Origin: Candidatus Methylacidithermus pantelleriae
Lineage (GTDB): Bacteria; Verrucomicrobiota; Verrucomicrobiia; Methylacidiphilales; Methylacidiphilaceae
Length of the DNA stretch: 64,000 bases
Direction: 5' to 3'
NCBI RefSeq assembly: GCF_905250085.1
Contig: NZ_CAJNOB010000001.1
Span: 128,624-192,623, forward strand
Shown: piece by piece, positions 24,562 to 33,357 of the stretch
Position numbering within the stretch: the first letter of the stretch is position 1
How the letters are laid out: each line of letters starts with the position of its first letter
Position numbers and translations under genes: made by a program
The notes under the pieces: generated by a model
Told to the model about the DNA's origin: nothing
Databases searched by the model: none
What the model saw: the letters and a program-made list of their open reading frames with translations, nothing else

Positions 24562-26241
24562 TTACTTGGGCAGACCGGCAGTGCGGCGGGAAACCATGGC
24601 CCGGGCCAAAGCCAGCGATTCCTGGGTTCTCCCTCCGAGCATCCGAGCTAGTTCCTCTTCCTGTTCTTCCCCTTTGAGTGGAGAAAGGACCAGTGAGAAG
24701 CCTGCCGCAGTTTTGGGGATGGCAAAATGGGCATCGGCCTGGGAGGCTAGCTGAGGTTGGTGAGTGACGCAGAGCACTTGATGGTTCTTAGCCAGCGTTT
24801 TCAAGCGCTGGGCCACTTGCCAGGCAGTTTCTCCCCCCACGTGGGCGTCGAGCTCATCAAACACAATGACAGGAACGGGATCAACCACAGAGAGGACGCA
24901 TTTGAGAGCTAAAAGCACCCGGGCCAGCTCACCGCTGGACGCAATGTCCCGCAAGGGCGAAGGGGGAAGATGCGGACTCGCCAGGAAAAGAAATTCTACC
25001 TGGTCCGCGCCTGCCGGGCGCAGGTGGGGTAGCTTCTGGACCTCTACGCGCAAGGAGCTTTTGCCAAAGCCAAGCGGTCCTAGCTCGGCACTGACGGCCT
25101 GTGCGAGTGCCGCCGCGGCTTCGAATCGGTGCTTGTGCAAAAGCTCCGCCCGTTCTCCAAGCTCCCGTTCCAAGCTTTCGGTTTGAGAAACAATTTCCTT
25201 TGCCCTTCGCTCTTGCTCCTCAAGTAAATCGAGCTCGGCCTTGGCTTCTTCCAACCGGTCAACCAGCTCGCCAAAGCTTACTCCATACCGTCGCTTGAGC
25301 TCTTGCATGCGCGAAAAACGAGCCTCTAACGCCGCAAGCGCTCCCGGTTCCCACGGGAGCGAGCTAGCGTAGCGGCTGACCTGCAGTGCCAGCTCCTTAA
25401 GGCAAACCGTCGCGTTTTCCAAAAGGGCAATCGCTTCTTGCGCCCGAGACGGATCCCGCCGCGCCCACTGGCCGACAAATCGTTGGGCATTTGCCAGTAG
25501 CGAAAGCACGCTCCCTTGCCCTTCTTCGAGGAGCTGCGCAAGTCCTGAAGAAATCTCAAGAAGCTCTTGAACGTAAGTAGCTCGTTGGAGTTCCTGGCTT
25601 AGGCGTTCTTCCTCACCCGGTTCTAAGGAAAGTTCCTCAACTTCCGAAAGAAATTTTTGAAGCTCCCTCTTTCGCGCAGTCCGAAGCGGTGCATTCTCCT
25701 CTTCCTTCCGAGCTAAAAGTCCAAGCTTTTGCCATAGGGCAAACCTTTCCTCAAAGGCTTCAACCTCTTCCCCAAGGCCGGCGTACCGATCCAAAAGGGC
25801 AAGCTGGTTTTCGGGGGACAGCAAAAGCTGGGGGGCATAGGGCCCTTCGATTTCAATCCAGTAAGAGCCTAACTCGCGAAAGAGCTGCAGCGTCGCGCAA
25901 GCCCCATTGACAAACTGCCGGCCAGGCCCCTCGGGGCTAACGACTCGTTTGAGCCGTAGGATCCCTTCTTCGCAGGCCGGAATGCCCGACCGTTCCAGAA
26001 GGGAGTCAACCTTTTGCGAAAGATCCCCAGGTAGCTGAATCTCCGCCTCCACCACAAGCACGCTAGCCCAGGGCCCAACCCATTGACGGTCGGCTCTTTG
26101 ACCTGCCAAGAGGGAAAGGGCATCCACCACGATCGATTTGCCCGCCCCGGTTTCCCCCGAAAGCGCATTGAAACCCGGAGCCGGCTCCCAGACAAGCTCG
26201 CGGATCACTGCTAAATTCTGAACTGTAAGCAACCGGATCAC
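24562..26241 (-). CDS. recN: DNA repair protein RecN
   Basis: SMC-like ATPase for double-strand break repair. The 559-aa protein has Walker A 'GETGAGKS' (residues 29-36), a long central coiled-coil region (about 150-360, Glu/Leu/Arg-rich), the ABC signature 'IASSGELARVLLALK' and Walker B 'VIVFDELDAHVGG', then 'CVTHQPQLASQADAHF'. The signature usually reads SGGEL; here it is SSGEL. The start is GTG at 26241. It lies 30 nt downstream of prfB on the same strand. Confidence 0.94.
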   Translation of the reverse strand: MIRLLTVQNLAVIRELVWEPAPGFNALSGETGAGKSIVVDALSLLAGQRADRQWVGPWASVLVVEAEIQLPGDLSQKVDSLLERSGIPACEEGILRLKRVVSPEGPGRQFVNGACATLQLFRELGSYWIEIEGPYAPQLLLSPENQLALLDRYAGLGEEVEAFEERFALWQKLGLLARKEEENAPLRTARKRELQKFLSEVEELSLEPGEEERLSQELQRATYVQELLEISSGLAQLLEEGQGSVLSLLANAQRFVGQWARRDPSRAQEAIALLENATVCLKELALQVSRYASSLPWEPGALAALEARFSRMQELKRRYGVSFGELVDRLEEAKAELDLLEEQERRAKEIVSQTESLERELGERAELLHKHRFEAAAALAQAVSAELGPLGFGKSSLRVEVQKLPHLRPAGADQVEFLFLASPHLPPSPLRDIASSGELARVLLALKCVLSVVDPVPVIVFDELDAHVGGETAWQVAQRLKTLAKNHQVLCVTHQPQLASQADAHFAIPKTAAGFSLVLSPLKGEEQEEELARMLGGRTQESLALARAMVSRRTAGLPK

Positions 26242-26271
26242 GGTGGCCAGGGATTGACGGCAGAACGGAGC

Positions 26272-27403
26272 TTACTCCACCGGTGGTTTTTTGCTGGAAA
26301 AGAGGCTCGAGGAAACCCGACCCGCGCGCAAAAAGGATTGAACCAACGGGTCGAGTTGTCCATCCAAAACCTCGCGAACCATTCCGGTTTCATAACCGGT
26401 CCGAAGATCTTTCACCAGCTCATAGGGATGCAGCACGTAGGAACGGATTTGACGTCCCCACGCAATTTCCCCCTTTTCCCCATAGAGACGTTCCTTTTCG
26501 GCTCGCAGGCGTTCTTGCTCAAGAGCATAGAGGCGTGCTCGGAGAATTCTTAATGCTGTGGTTCGGTTTTGCAACTGCGACCGCTCGTTTTGGCAACGGA
26601 CCACGATTCCGGTCGGCAAATGGGTAATCCGTACCGCAGAATCGGTCGTGTTGACTCCCTGACCTCCGTGACCGCTGGAACGAAAGACCTCGATCCGGAG
26701 ATCTTCCTCTCGGATCTCCACTTCGACCTCTTCCTCTACCTCTGCCACCACGTCGACACTCGCAAAGGACGTTTGTCGTTTCCCTTGCGCGTTAAATGGG
26801 GAAATGCGAACGAGCCGGTGCACACCTCGCTCTCCTTTGAGATATCCGTACGCGTATGGACCACTGACACGAAGGGTTGCCCGCGAGATGCCCGCTTCCT
26901 CCCCGGGCTGGATATCCACCATCTCGACCCGGTAGCCTCGCCGCTCCGCATATTTCGTGTACATGCGCAAAAGCATGGAGGCCCAGTCGCAGGCGTCGGT
27001 TCCTCCGGCACCGGCGTGAATGGAGACAATAGCGTTTCGGGGGTCCAGCGGGTCGGACAGAAGGGCTCGCAGTTCCAGTTTGTCCAGCTCCTCTTCCAGC
27101 GCCCGGCGTTCCGCTTCGATTTCCGAGTCCAGTACTCCCGCTTGCTCTCCAGCTAAAGCAACCAACGACCGCAACTCGTCGAGCTTCTGACCCAGCGACT
27201 GGAGCTCCTCAAGAACCCTCCGCAGCTCCGACGCCCGTTGCGCAAGCTCGGCTGCGGCTTTCGGATCCTTCCAAAGCGAAGGATCTCCCATCCGGTTCTC
27301 CAACGAAGCAAGCTCTTTCTGGAGCGAAGGGACCTCAAAGAAACCCCCGAAGCTTTTCGTAGCGCTCCTGAAGTTCCGAAAGGTTTGCCCAATCGATGTT
27401 CAT
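26272..27403 (-). CDS. prfB: peptide chain release factor 2 with programmed +1 frameshift
   Basis: Recognises UGA/UAA stops. The first frame starts ATG at 27403 (MNIDWANLSELQERYEKLRG...) and meets an in-frame TGA at 27335-27337 after CTT. A +1 shift at CTT-T continues as EVPSLQKELASLENRMGD..., the rest of RF2. The slip site has an SD-like run (CGGGGG) three bases before CTT TGA, as in known prfB genes. The next base after TGA is G, not the usual C. The C-terminal body holds 'GAGGTDACDWASML' and the catalytic GGQ in 'SGHGGQGVNTTDS'. It is 376 aa after the shift. modA starts divergently 157 nt away. Confidence 0.95.
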
Positions 27404-27560
27404 AACCCTACAACCTAACAAGACTCCCAGGGATAGCAACCGGCCTCTCCGTTGGCTGATCCAAGCCATCCTGAAAAGATCCGAGTCTTGAAGGCCCCAA
27501 AAAGGTCTCGTATGCAAGAAATTCGTTCCATCTAGCAACGTTTGCATTACGATCGGGCCG

Positions 27561-28379
27561 ATGCGGCGTGAAAACGGTCCGGGGAGAAGGATCTTCCGGT
27601 GTCTCCTTGTGGTGTTGGGACTCGCGGCAGCGACGCTTTTTTTTGTTCCTGCCTCCCCCGTGCAGGCTGACTCCCCGAAGGTCCTAGTTGCAGCGGCAGC
27701 TAACCTCCGCCCGGTCCTTGGGGAATTGGCTGCGGCCTTTAGTCGGAGAGGGCTTCCGTGTCGGATCGAACCGGTCTTTGGAGCTTCGGGGATCCTCTGC
27801 ACTGAGATTCTCGAGGGCGCCTCGTTTGATCTTTTCCTCAGCGCCGACCGTAGTTACCCGCAGCGCCTGGCTGAAAAAGGGTTGGGTCGTCCGAACCAGG
27901 TTTTCATCTATGCGTACGGACAACTGGCCTTATGGGTAGGGAAGTGGACAGGCGTCTCGATGGGTCGCCCAGAGGAAGTTCTTTTGGATCGGCGGATCGG
28001 TCGGATTGCCTTGGCCAATCCCTCGCACGCCCCGTACGGGTGCGCCGCTCTTGTTGCGCTGGACCAGGCCGGCCTTACTGAAAAGATCCGTGACAAGCTG
28101 GTTTATGCAGAGGATGTCACCGGGGCGATGAGCCTCGCCCTCAGCCGGGCGGTGGAAGCAGCCCTTGTGCCCCTGTCTGTAGCAAGGGAAGCTCGAAGGG
28201 AGGGTTGGTACACGGTTTGGTCCGCCGCTGGGATTCCCAGGGTTGAACAGGGTGGCATTATCCTTTCGGGCAGTGTGTGTGCGCGTGCCTTTCGAGATTT
28301 TCTCCTTTCATCCGAAGGACAAGCCATCTTGGAACGGCACGGATATCTACGGGTAAAAGAAACCAAACGAGGAGCGTGA
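27561..28379 (+). CDS. modA: molybdate ABC transporter, periplasmic binding protein
   Basis: Captures molybdate (or tungstate) in the periplasm. The 272-aa product has a signal peptide (to about residue 36) and then 'KVLVAAAANLRPVLGEL', the family's N-terminal ligand-binding strand. 'GASGILCTEILEGASFDLFLSAD' appears as GASG and FDLFLSAD, and 'IALANPSHAPYG' is the second ligand segment. First gene of modABC; modB starts 4 nt after its stop. No ModE site was recognised in the 157-nt divergent gap with prfB. Confidence 0.93.
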   Translation: MRRENGPGRRIFRCLLVVLGLAAATLFFVPASPVQADSPKVLVAAAANLRPVLGELAAAFSRRGLPCRIEPVFGASGILCTEILEGASFDLFLSADRSYPQRLAEKGLGRPNQVFIYAYGQLALWVGKWTGVSMGRPEEVLLDRRIGRIALANPSHAPYGCAALVALDQAGLTEKIRDKLVYAEDVTGAMSLALSRAVEAALVPLSVAREARREGWYTVWSAAGIPRVEQGGIILSGSVCARAFRDFLLSSEGQAILERHGYLRVKETKRGA

Positions 28380-28383
28380 TTCC

Positions 28384-29067
28384 ATGGAATGGCAAGCGCT
28401 AGGGGTCAGCCTGCGACTAGCTACAGGCACCTCTCTCTTGCTTGTAGCTCTCGGCATCCCCCTTGCCTACTGGATCTCTTTCGGGCGGGGCTGGGGAAGG
28501 AAGCTCGTCGAGGCTGCCGTTACCTTGCCCCTCTTCTTGCCACCGACCGTGCTCGGGTTTTTTCTCCTTTCCTGGATGGGTCCCCACGGGTGGATGGGGC
28601 GCCTCGTCGCAGGGATCTCAGGACAGCCTCTTGCCTTTCGATTTTCGGGACTGGTGCTGGCCTCCTGCCTGTACAGCCTGCCCTTTGGCGTGCTCCCTTT
28701 GGTCATTGCCTTTCGAGGGATGGACCGTGCCTATTGGGAAGCTTCGCGCACCCTTGGGGTTGGGCCCTGGGAGACGTTTCTCCGGGTCATCCTTCCACTG
28801 AGTTGGCCTGCAGTCTTTCTTTCGGCCGTTCTCACCTTTGCTCATACCATGGGAGAGTTTGGGGTGGCGCTGATGGTCGGGGGAAACATTCCTGGAAAAA
28901 CGCGTACGCTTTCGATTGCGCTTTACGACTGCGTGGAAGCGCTGGAGTTCCGGACGGCCCAAGAGATTGCCTTCTGGCTCCTAGGGATCTCCGTGTTGGT
29001 CCTATGGGTGACGTTTTGGCTTCAGGAGCGGTCAATTCAAAGCGGCAAAAAAGCCCTTCTCCCGTAA
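28384..29067 (+). CDS. modB: molybdate ABC transporter permease
   Basis: Inner-membrane permease of the molybdate importer, 227 aa with about five or six hydrophobic helices. 'PLFLPPTVLGFFLL' near residue 50 is characteristic of ModB. 'EASRTLGVGPWETFLRVILPLS' carries the EAA loop that docks on the ATPase, and 'TFAHTMGEFGVALMVGGNIPGKT' is the conserved segment after it. It is overlapped by the start of modC. Confidence 0.94.
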   Translation: MEWQALGVSLRLATGTSLLLVALGIPLAYWISFGRGWGRKLVEAAVTLPLFLPPTVLGFFLLSWMGPHGWMGRLVAGISGQPLAFRFSGLVLASCLYSLPFGVLPLVIAFRGMDRAYWEASRTLGVGPWETFLRVILPLSWPAVFLSAVLTFAHTMGEFGVALMVGGNIPGKTRTLSIALYDCVEALEFRTAQEIAFWLLGISVLVLWVTFWLQERSIQSGKKALLP

Positions 29068-30182
29068 GCCGGGTTGAGCTGGTTTTTGCTTATTCGGAAG
29101 GGTTTCGGCTGGAGGTGGATCTTCCTCTGCCCGATGGACCAGGGGAAGTTCTTGGGATCTTCGGGCCGGTGGGTGCGGGAAAGACGACGCTCCTGCGCTG
29201 CCTGGCGGGATTAGCCGAACCGTTGCAAGGCCAGGTTGTTTTCCGGGGCAAAAGATGGTGGCAAAGCGGGCAGAGACGCAGAGGGATCGCAGTGGAAATG
29301 CGGGGCATTGGATGGGTGCCTGCCAAGCCCGTTCTATTCCCGCATCTTTCGGTCGAACACAATATCGCGTACGGGCTACGCAGATGGCCATCCAAGGAAA
29401 GGGAAAAGCGGGTTGAGAAGCTTCTGGAACTTTTTGGCCTGGCAAAACTTCGCAAGCGTGCCCCTCGCGAACTTTCTTCTGGGCAGGCTCAGCTTGTCTG
29501 CCTCGCGCGATCCGTGGCTCCCCGCCCTTCTCTTCTTCTGCTCGATGAGCCCTTTGCCGCTTTGGATCCTCGCATGCGGCCGGAGATACGCTGGCGTCTT
29601 GGGACGCTTTTGGCTGAGGAAGGGATACCCGCAGTTATGGTGAGTCACCAGTTGGAGGACATGGCGGCACTTGCGGATCGGGTGGTACTCCTGCAGGAGG
29701 GAAGAGCCTGTTTTTTCGGAGGGATCCAGGAGGCTTTTTGGCAAACAATAGAGGAAAAATGGGGGATCATGCCGGAGGATATGGGGAACGTCCTTTTTGG
29801 AAGAGTTACGGAGCGGACGCAAGATCTGGCAAAAATCGAGGTCGGAGGGACGGAATTGCTTGGGCCGGATCCCGGCGGTCTGAGTCGATGGTGTGCCGCA
29901 GTTTTCCCATCGAGCGGGCTTCCACTGGCATCATCCGGAAACACGACGGGTTTGGGGGACGCGAACCAGCTGGCCGGGACAGTGAGTGAGTTACGGTTCC
30001 GCGGTTCTTTCTGCGAGGTAAGGCTTGATTGCGGGTTTTTCCTTCACGCTCGCCTTACGCGGCAGGAGGCCGAAGCTCTTGGCCTTTCGGTTGGATCTCA
30101 CGTGGGCATAGCCATCCCGGTTGCTTCCATAAAAATCATCCCGCGCGGCCGGCTCCCGCGGGAGCAGGTTTTCGGAGGGTAG
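29004..30182 (+). CDS. modC: molybdate ABC transporter ATP-binding protein
   Basis: ATPase of the molybdate importer. It has Walker A 'GPVGAGKTTLLRCLAG', signature 'LSSGQAQLVCLARS' (LSSGQ where LSGGE/Q is usual), Walker B 'LLLLDEPFAALD' and the H-loop 'MVSHQLEDM'. A C-terminal TOBE/molybdate-binding domain follows (about residues 325-385, 'GTVSELRFRGSFCEVRLD'). The ATG at 29004 is the nearest in-frame start and overlaps modB by 64 nt; no good ribosome-binding site is seen. The open frame further upstream is modB read in another frame. Length 392 aa, slightly longer than typical ModC. Confidence 0.92.
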   Translation: MGDVLASGAVNSKRQKSPSPVSRVELVFAYSEGFRLEVDLPLPDGPGEVLGIFGPVGAGKTTLLRCLAGLAEPLQGQVVFRGKRWWQSGQRRRGIAVEMRGIGWVPAKPVLFPHLSVEHNIAYGLRRWPSKEREKRVEKLLELFGLAKLRKRAPRELSSGQAQLVCLARSVAPRPSLLLLDEPFAALDPRMRPEIRWRLGTLLAEEGIPAVMVSHQLEDMAALADRVVLLQEGRACFFGGIQEAFWQTIEEKWGIMPEDMGNVLFGRVTERTQDLAKIEVGGTELLGPDPGGLSRWCAAVFPSSGLPLASSGNTTGLGDANQLAGTVSELRFRGSFCEVRLDCGFFLHARLTRQEAEALGLSVGSHVGIAIPVASIKIIPRGRLPREQVFGG

Positions 30183-30671
30183 GCTGGACTGTGTGTGGAT
30201 GGGTTAAAACCACTTTTTTTCTCTCTTTCTTTTACCGGGCCGGGTGGCGAAACGGCGCTCCAAAAGGAACGGGAATGGAGCCCAGGGCTCCTACTCGAGA
30301 AAGGCCGGCGTGGGTAGGTTGCCGGGCGGGCAAGGTTCGAGGAAGCAGGATTGTCACGAGCGCGTCTTTCTGAGGAACGCCCCTTCTACCGCGTTGGTGG
30401 CTTTGGGTCAGTGAGGGAAGGAGGGTTCCGGAGGATGATGTGGGTTTGCCTTGGGAAAGAGGGAGGCTGAGGGTGTTAGTTGACATTCAAAAAAGAGGGC
30501 TTTCCTTGTGTTTTTTTTCTCCTCGGGGTTCCCAAGGGTAACGGTTTAGGCTGCAGGGCGATTTTTGCCAGGAGAGACAGGGGTCCCGGAGAGCTTATCT
30601 TTTGTCAAAGAAAGGCGATTTATGGCATCGCAGGGGGTTCGATTGGGTCACGACAAGGAGTTTTTCTTCCC
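30183..30671. other. 489-nt intergenic region, no gene recognised
   Basis: Between modC and IS607 relic 2 no open frame reads like a protein, and no tRNA is visible. A small hairpin GGAGCC-cag-GGCTCC lies near 30273-30287. A TTGACA hexamer at 30480 has no convincing -10 partner. The sequence may be decayed flank of the mobile element. Confidence 0.4.
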
Positions 30672-31134
30672 AAGATTGATTTACTGATGTGTGCTAGGAG
30701 ATCGCCCGGGGCTTGCGCGAAATCGGGCCACAAGGGGGCGTGGGATCGAACGGTGAGATCTTGGCAAGAGGAAGCTTGAGCTTGAGTCAGTGGGTCCCGT
30801 CGGAGCTGCTCGGTCTTTTCCTTCGTTTCGCGCCAAGGTGATCGTGAGTGCTTACGTCGGTTTTTTTCGCGCCGGAGTCGAGGTGAGGGAAGTCAGACCC
30901 GGCCTACCCGTCTTTGATCGCTGCGGTCAACCCCGCGTGTCGCCCGGAGCGTATGTCCGATCGGGAGGAACTTGACGGCCTCCCGCGGCCTTTGGTCGCA
31001 AAAACGCGCGACTGGGCGCTACCTCGGCCTTTGCCCCGGAAATCCCGACCCGCAAGTCGTCGCTAGCCCTGTTCTAGGCCGGCGTCCGACACCATCCTCC
31101 CTAACAGAGGAAGCGTTGTGTGGGGTCCTAAGAG
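30672..31134 (+). mobile_element. IS607 relic 2, internal tnpB fragment
   Basis: About 460 nt matching the middle-to-late part of the tnpB pseudogene in relic 1, in opposite orientation. I counted roughly 13 differences (about 97% identity) in a hand alignment. 'AGVEV' (30871-30885) and, one frame over, 'DPAYPSLIAAVN' (from about 30896) mark the TnpB block that normally reads GVEVxxVNPAYTSVIG without a shift. The same frameshift is present in relic 1. There is no tnpA and no intact end. It splits the molybdenum genes (modABC from moaC-mogA). Confidence 0.75.
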
Positions 31135-31363
31135 CGGTTCGAGGGAAACACCCGAGAACACCATGCGGGTTTGAGGGTAACGTTGACCCGAAAGCTTTTC
31201 CGTCTTTGAGAGCGCGGGTGGGAGGTCGTTACTTCTGGCCTTGATGGGAAGGGAGCAGTTTCGGTAAGAAAAAAGCAGCTCCTTAAGATTGGGCTTGGGA
31301 GGTCCATCGCTCCTGGGGGAAACCAGGTTGGAACGTCCGGTATGAAAGGATAGGCATAACGTC

Positions 31364-31816
31364 ATGGGGGATGCTCCACCCGAACGTTTTCATGCGCAGG
31401 AAAGCCTTTCCATGGTAGCGGTGGGCGAGAAGCCTGTCCAGCTACGAAGAGCTCGTGCGGGAGTCTTTGTGCGCTTGCCTTCGTCAACGCGAAGGGCCCT
31501 GGAAGAAGGGAAGCTTCCCAAGGGCAATGCTTGGGTGGCGGCCAAGGTTGCAGGAATTTTAGCGGCCAAAAAGACGGCCGAACTTCTCCCGCTCTGTCAT
31601 CCTCTTCCGCTGGAGCATGTCGTGGTGGATTGTCACCTTCATCCGGAAGGGGTCGAGGTAGAGAGTAGGGTGGAAACCTCGGCCAAGACCGGGGTTGAAA
31701 TGGAGGCTTTGGTAGCGGCAGCGGTAGCCGCCTTAACCCTCTACGATATGTGCAAAGGCTTGGGTGGGGAGATTGTGATTGAGGGTCTTCGTCTTTTGGA
31801 GAAGGAGAAGCGGTGA
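31364..31816 (+). CDS. moaC: cyclic pyranopterin monophosphate synthase
   Basis: Second step of molybdenum-cofactor synthesis: converts the MoaA product to cyclic pyranopterin monophosphate. The 150-aa protein has 'AAKKTAELLPLCHPLPLEHV', 'TGVEMEALVAAAVAALTLYDMCK' and 'IVIEGLRLLEKEK', all at family positions. 'MCKGLGGEIVI' replaces the common 'MCKAVDRGMxI'. The ATG at 31364 may be slightly early, since the conserved part begins 'SMVAVGEKP' at about residue 16. The stop overlaps the mogA start as GTGA. No moaA is in the window. Confidence 0.92.
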   Translation: MGDAPPERFHAQESLSMVAVGEKPVQLRRARAGVFVRLPSSTRRALEEGKLPKGNAWVAAKVAGILAAKKTAELLPLCHPLPLEHVVVDCHLHPEGVEVESRVETSAKTGVEMEALVAAAVAALTLYDMCKGLGGEIVIEGLRLLEKEKR

Positions 31817-32304
31817 AAGTAGGTCGCATCACCCTGAGCGACCGAGCCAGCGCGGGTGTCTACGAGGACCAGAGTGGTCCAGAGATCGAGAAGGTACTGG
31901 CAGAGCTTTTCCAAGAACCTCTGGAATTTCTGGCCTTGGTTCTGCCTGACGAGCGATCGCTGCTTGAGGAAGCGCTGTGCCGGTTGGCCGATGTCGAGGG
32001 GTGCCCTCTCATTGTGACGACTGGGGGCACGGGTCCTTCCCAGCGAGATGTTACGCCGGAAGCTACTCGGGCAGTGATCGAAAAGGAACTCCCGGGTTTC
32101 GGCGAGATTATGCGGTGGCACTCCTATCAAGAGGTCAAAACGGCGATCCTTTCCCGCGCCACGGCCGGAATTCGGGGTCAATCCCTGATTATCAACCTGC
32201 CGGGGAGTCCCCGGTCCATCCGCCACTGCCTCAAGCTTTTGGGTCCAGCCATGAGCGAAGCGATCGAGCACTTGACAGGATGGCGGCCAAAGCTTCGGTC
32301 CTAA
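31813..32304 (+). CDS. mogA: molybdopterin adenylyltransferase
   Basis: Adenylates molybdopterin before molybdenum insertion. The 163-aa single-domain protein (MoaB/MogA fold) shows 'GRITLSDRASAGVYEDQSG' near the N-terminus, 'TTGGTGPSQRDVTPEAT' and 'INLPGSPRSI', all family motifs. The GTG start at 31813 overlaps the moaC stop by 4 nt. MogA and MoaB share these motifs, so the exact paralogue is an inference. Its pairing with moaC and modABC supports a cofactor role. Confidence 0.9.
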   Translation: MKVGRITLSDRASAGVYEDQSGPEIEKVLAELFQEPLEFLALVLPDERSLLEEALCRLADVEGCPLIVTTGGTGPSQRDVTPEATRAVIEKELPGFGEIMRWHSYQEVKTAILSRATAGIRGQSLIINLPGSPRSIRHCLKLLGPAMSEAIEHLTGWRPKLRS

Positions 32305-32333
32305 GCTGGCTTGGAGAGTGCCCGTGGGACTCG

Positions 32334-32408
32334 TCGGAGTGGCAGGATTTGAACCTGCGACTTCTTGCTCCCAAAGCAAGCGCTCTTACCAGGCTGAGCT
32401 ACACTCCG
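32334..32408 (-). tRNA. tRNA-Pro (anticodon TGG)
   Basis: Read on the minus strand: acceptor CGGAGTG with CACTCCG, D arm 'GCTCAGCCTGGTAAGAGC', anticodon stem-loop CTTGC-TTTGGGA-GCAAG with anticodon TGG, T arm GCAGG-TTCAAAT-CCTGC, discriminator A. No encoded CCA. It lies between mogA and sufC. Confidence 0.95.
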
Positions 32409-32522
32409 AAATCGCGCGTGCGTCTATACCCAAAAGGATGTGGCAAGTTAAAAGTCTTGGCAACCGGCCCTTTGTGGGTTGGAAGCACGGTCTTTTTTGC
32501 GTTATGTTAGCTGTCCTATTCT

Positions 32523-33275
32523 ATGAGTCTCTTCATTGAAGATCTTCATGTATCGGTCAACGGAAAAGAAATTCTCCACGGGGTAACCCTGGAACTACCC
32601 AAAGGGGAGGTCCATGCCATTATGGGTCCCAATGGTTCCGGGAAAAGCACGCTGGCGAAGGTTCTGGCCGGTCATCCTGACTATCAGGTCCTCCGAGGGG
32701 AAGTGTATCTGGATGGGGAGCCGATTCTGGGGCTTGAACCTGACGAGCGGGCGCGCAAGGGGCTCTTTCTTGCTTTCCAGTATCCGTGTGAGATCCCCGG
32801 GGTGACCATCGCCAACTTTTTACGCGCGGCTCTCCAGGCGAGACTCGCGGAAGGCCAAAAACTAGACGTGCCCGCTTTCTACCGGCGGCTTTACCAGGAA
32901 ATGGACAAGCTGGGGATGGGCAAGGAGTTTGCTTCTCGGTACGTGAACGCCGGGTTTTCCGGTGGGGAAAAGAAGCGGATGGAAATCCTCCAAATGGCTA
33001 TCCTGGAGCCTACCTATGCGATTTTAGATGAGACGGATTCCGGGTTGGATATTGACGCTTTAAAGATCGTCGCTCATGGGGTCAATGCCCAGCGCGGGCC
33101 CGGAAGGGGGATTTTGGTCATTACCCACTACCAGAGACTTCTCAACTATGTGATCCCTGACCGCGTTCATGTCATGGTTGGGGGAAAACTCGTCCGGTCG
33201 GGAGGGCGAGAGCTTGCTTTGGAGCTTGAGGAAAAGGGGTATGCGTTGTTGGAAGAAGCCAGGACCTCTGGCTAG
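32523..33275 (+). CDS. sufC: Fe-S cluster assembly ATPase SufC
   Basis: ABC-type ATPase that works with SufB (and usually SufD) in the SUF scaffold. The 250-aa protein has Walker A '[20 protein letters not shown]', '[13 protein letters not shown]', signature '[14 protein letters not shown]', Walker B '[15 protein letters not shown]' and '[11 protein letters not shown]', the SufC-specific H-loop region. Good family length. sufB follows 82 nt later; here sufC precedes sufB, and no sufD or sufS is adjacent. Confidence 0.96.
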   Translation: MSLFIEDLHVSVNGKEILHGVTLELPKGEVHAIMGPNGSGKSTLAKVLAGHPDYQVLRGEVYLDGEPILGLEPDERARKGLFLAFQYPCEIPGVTIANFLRAALQARLAEGQKLDVPAFYRRLYQEMDKLGMGKEFASRYVNAGFSGGEKKRMEILQMAILEPTYAILDETDSGLDIDALKIVAHGVNAQRGPGRGILVITHYQRLLNYVIPDRVHVMVGGKLVRSGGRELALELEEKGYALLEEARTSG

Positions 33276-33357
33276 GGAACGGATAGATAAGGGTGGAAGA
33301 CAGGAAGCTTTGTGCGTATCTTTCTTTTGAGACAGCTTTGCAAAAAGGAGGCCCAAG

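Noticed and set aside
28389-29003. Long open frame in front of modC
   Set aside because: It is modB read one frame over; modB has the EAA loop and membrane helices in its own frame.
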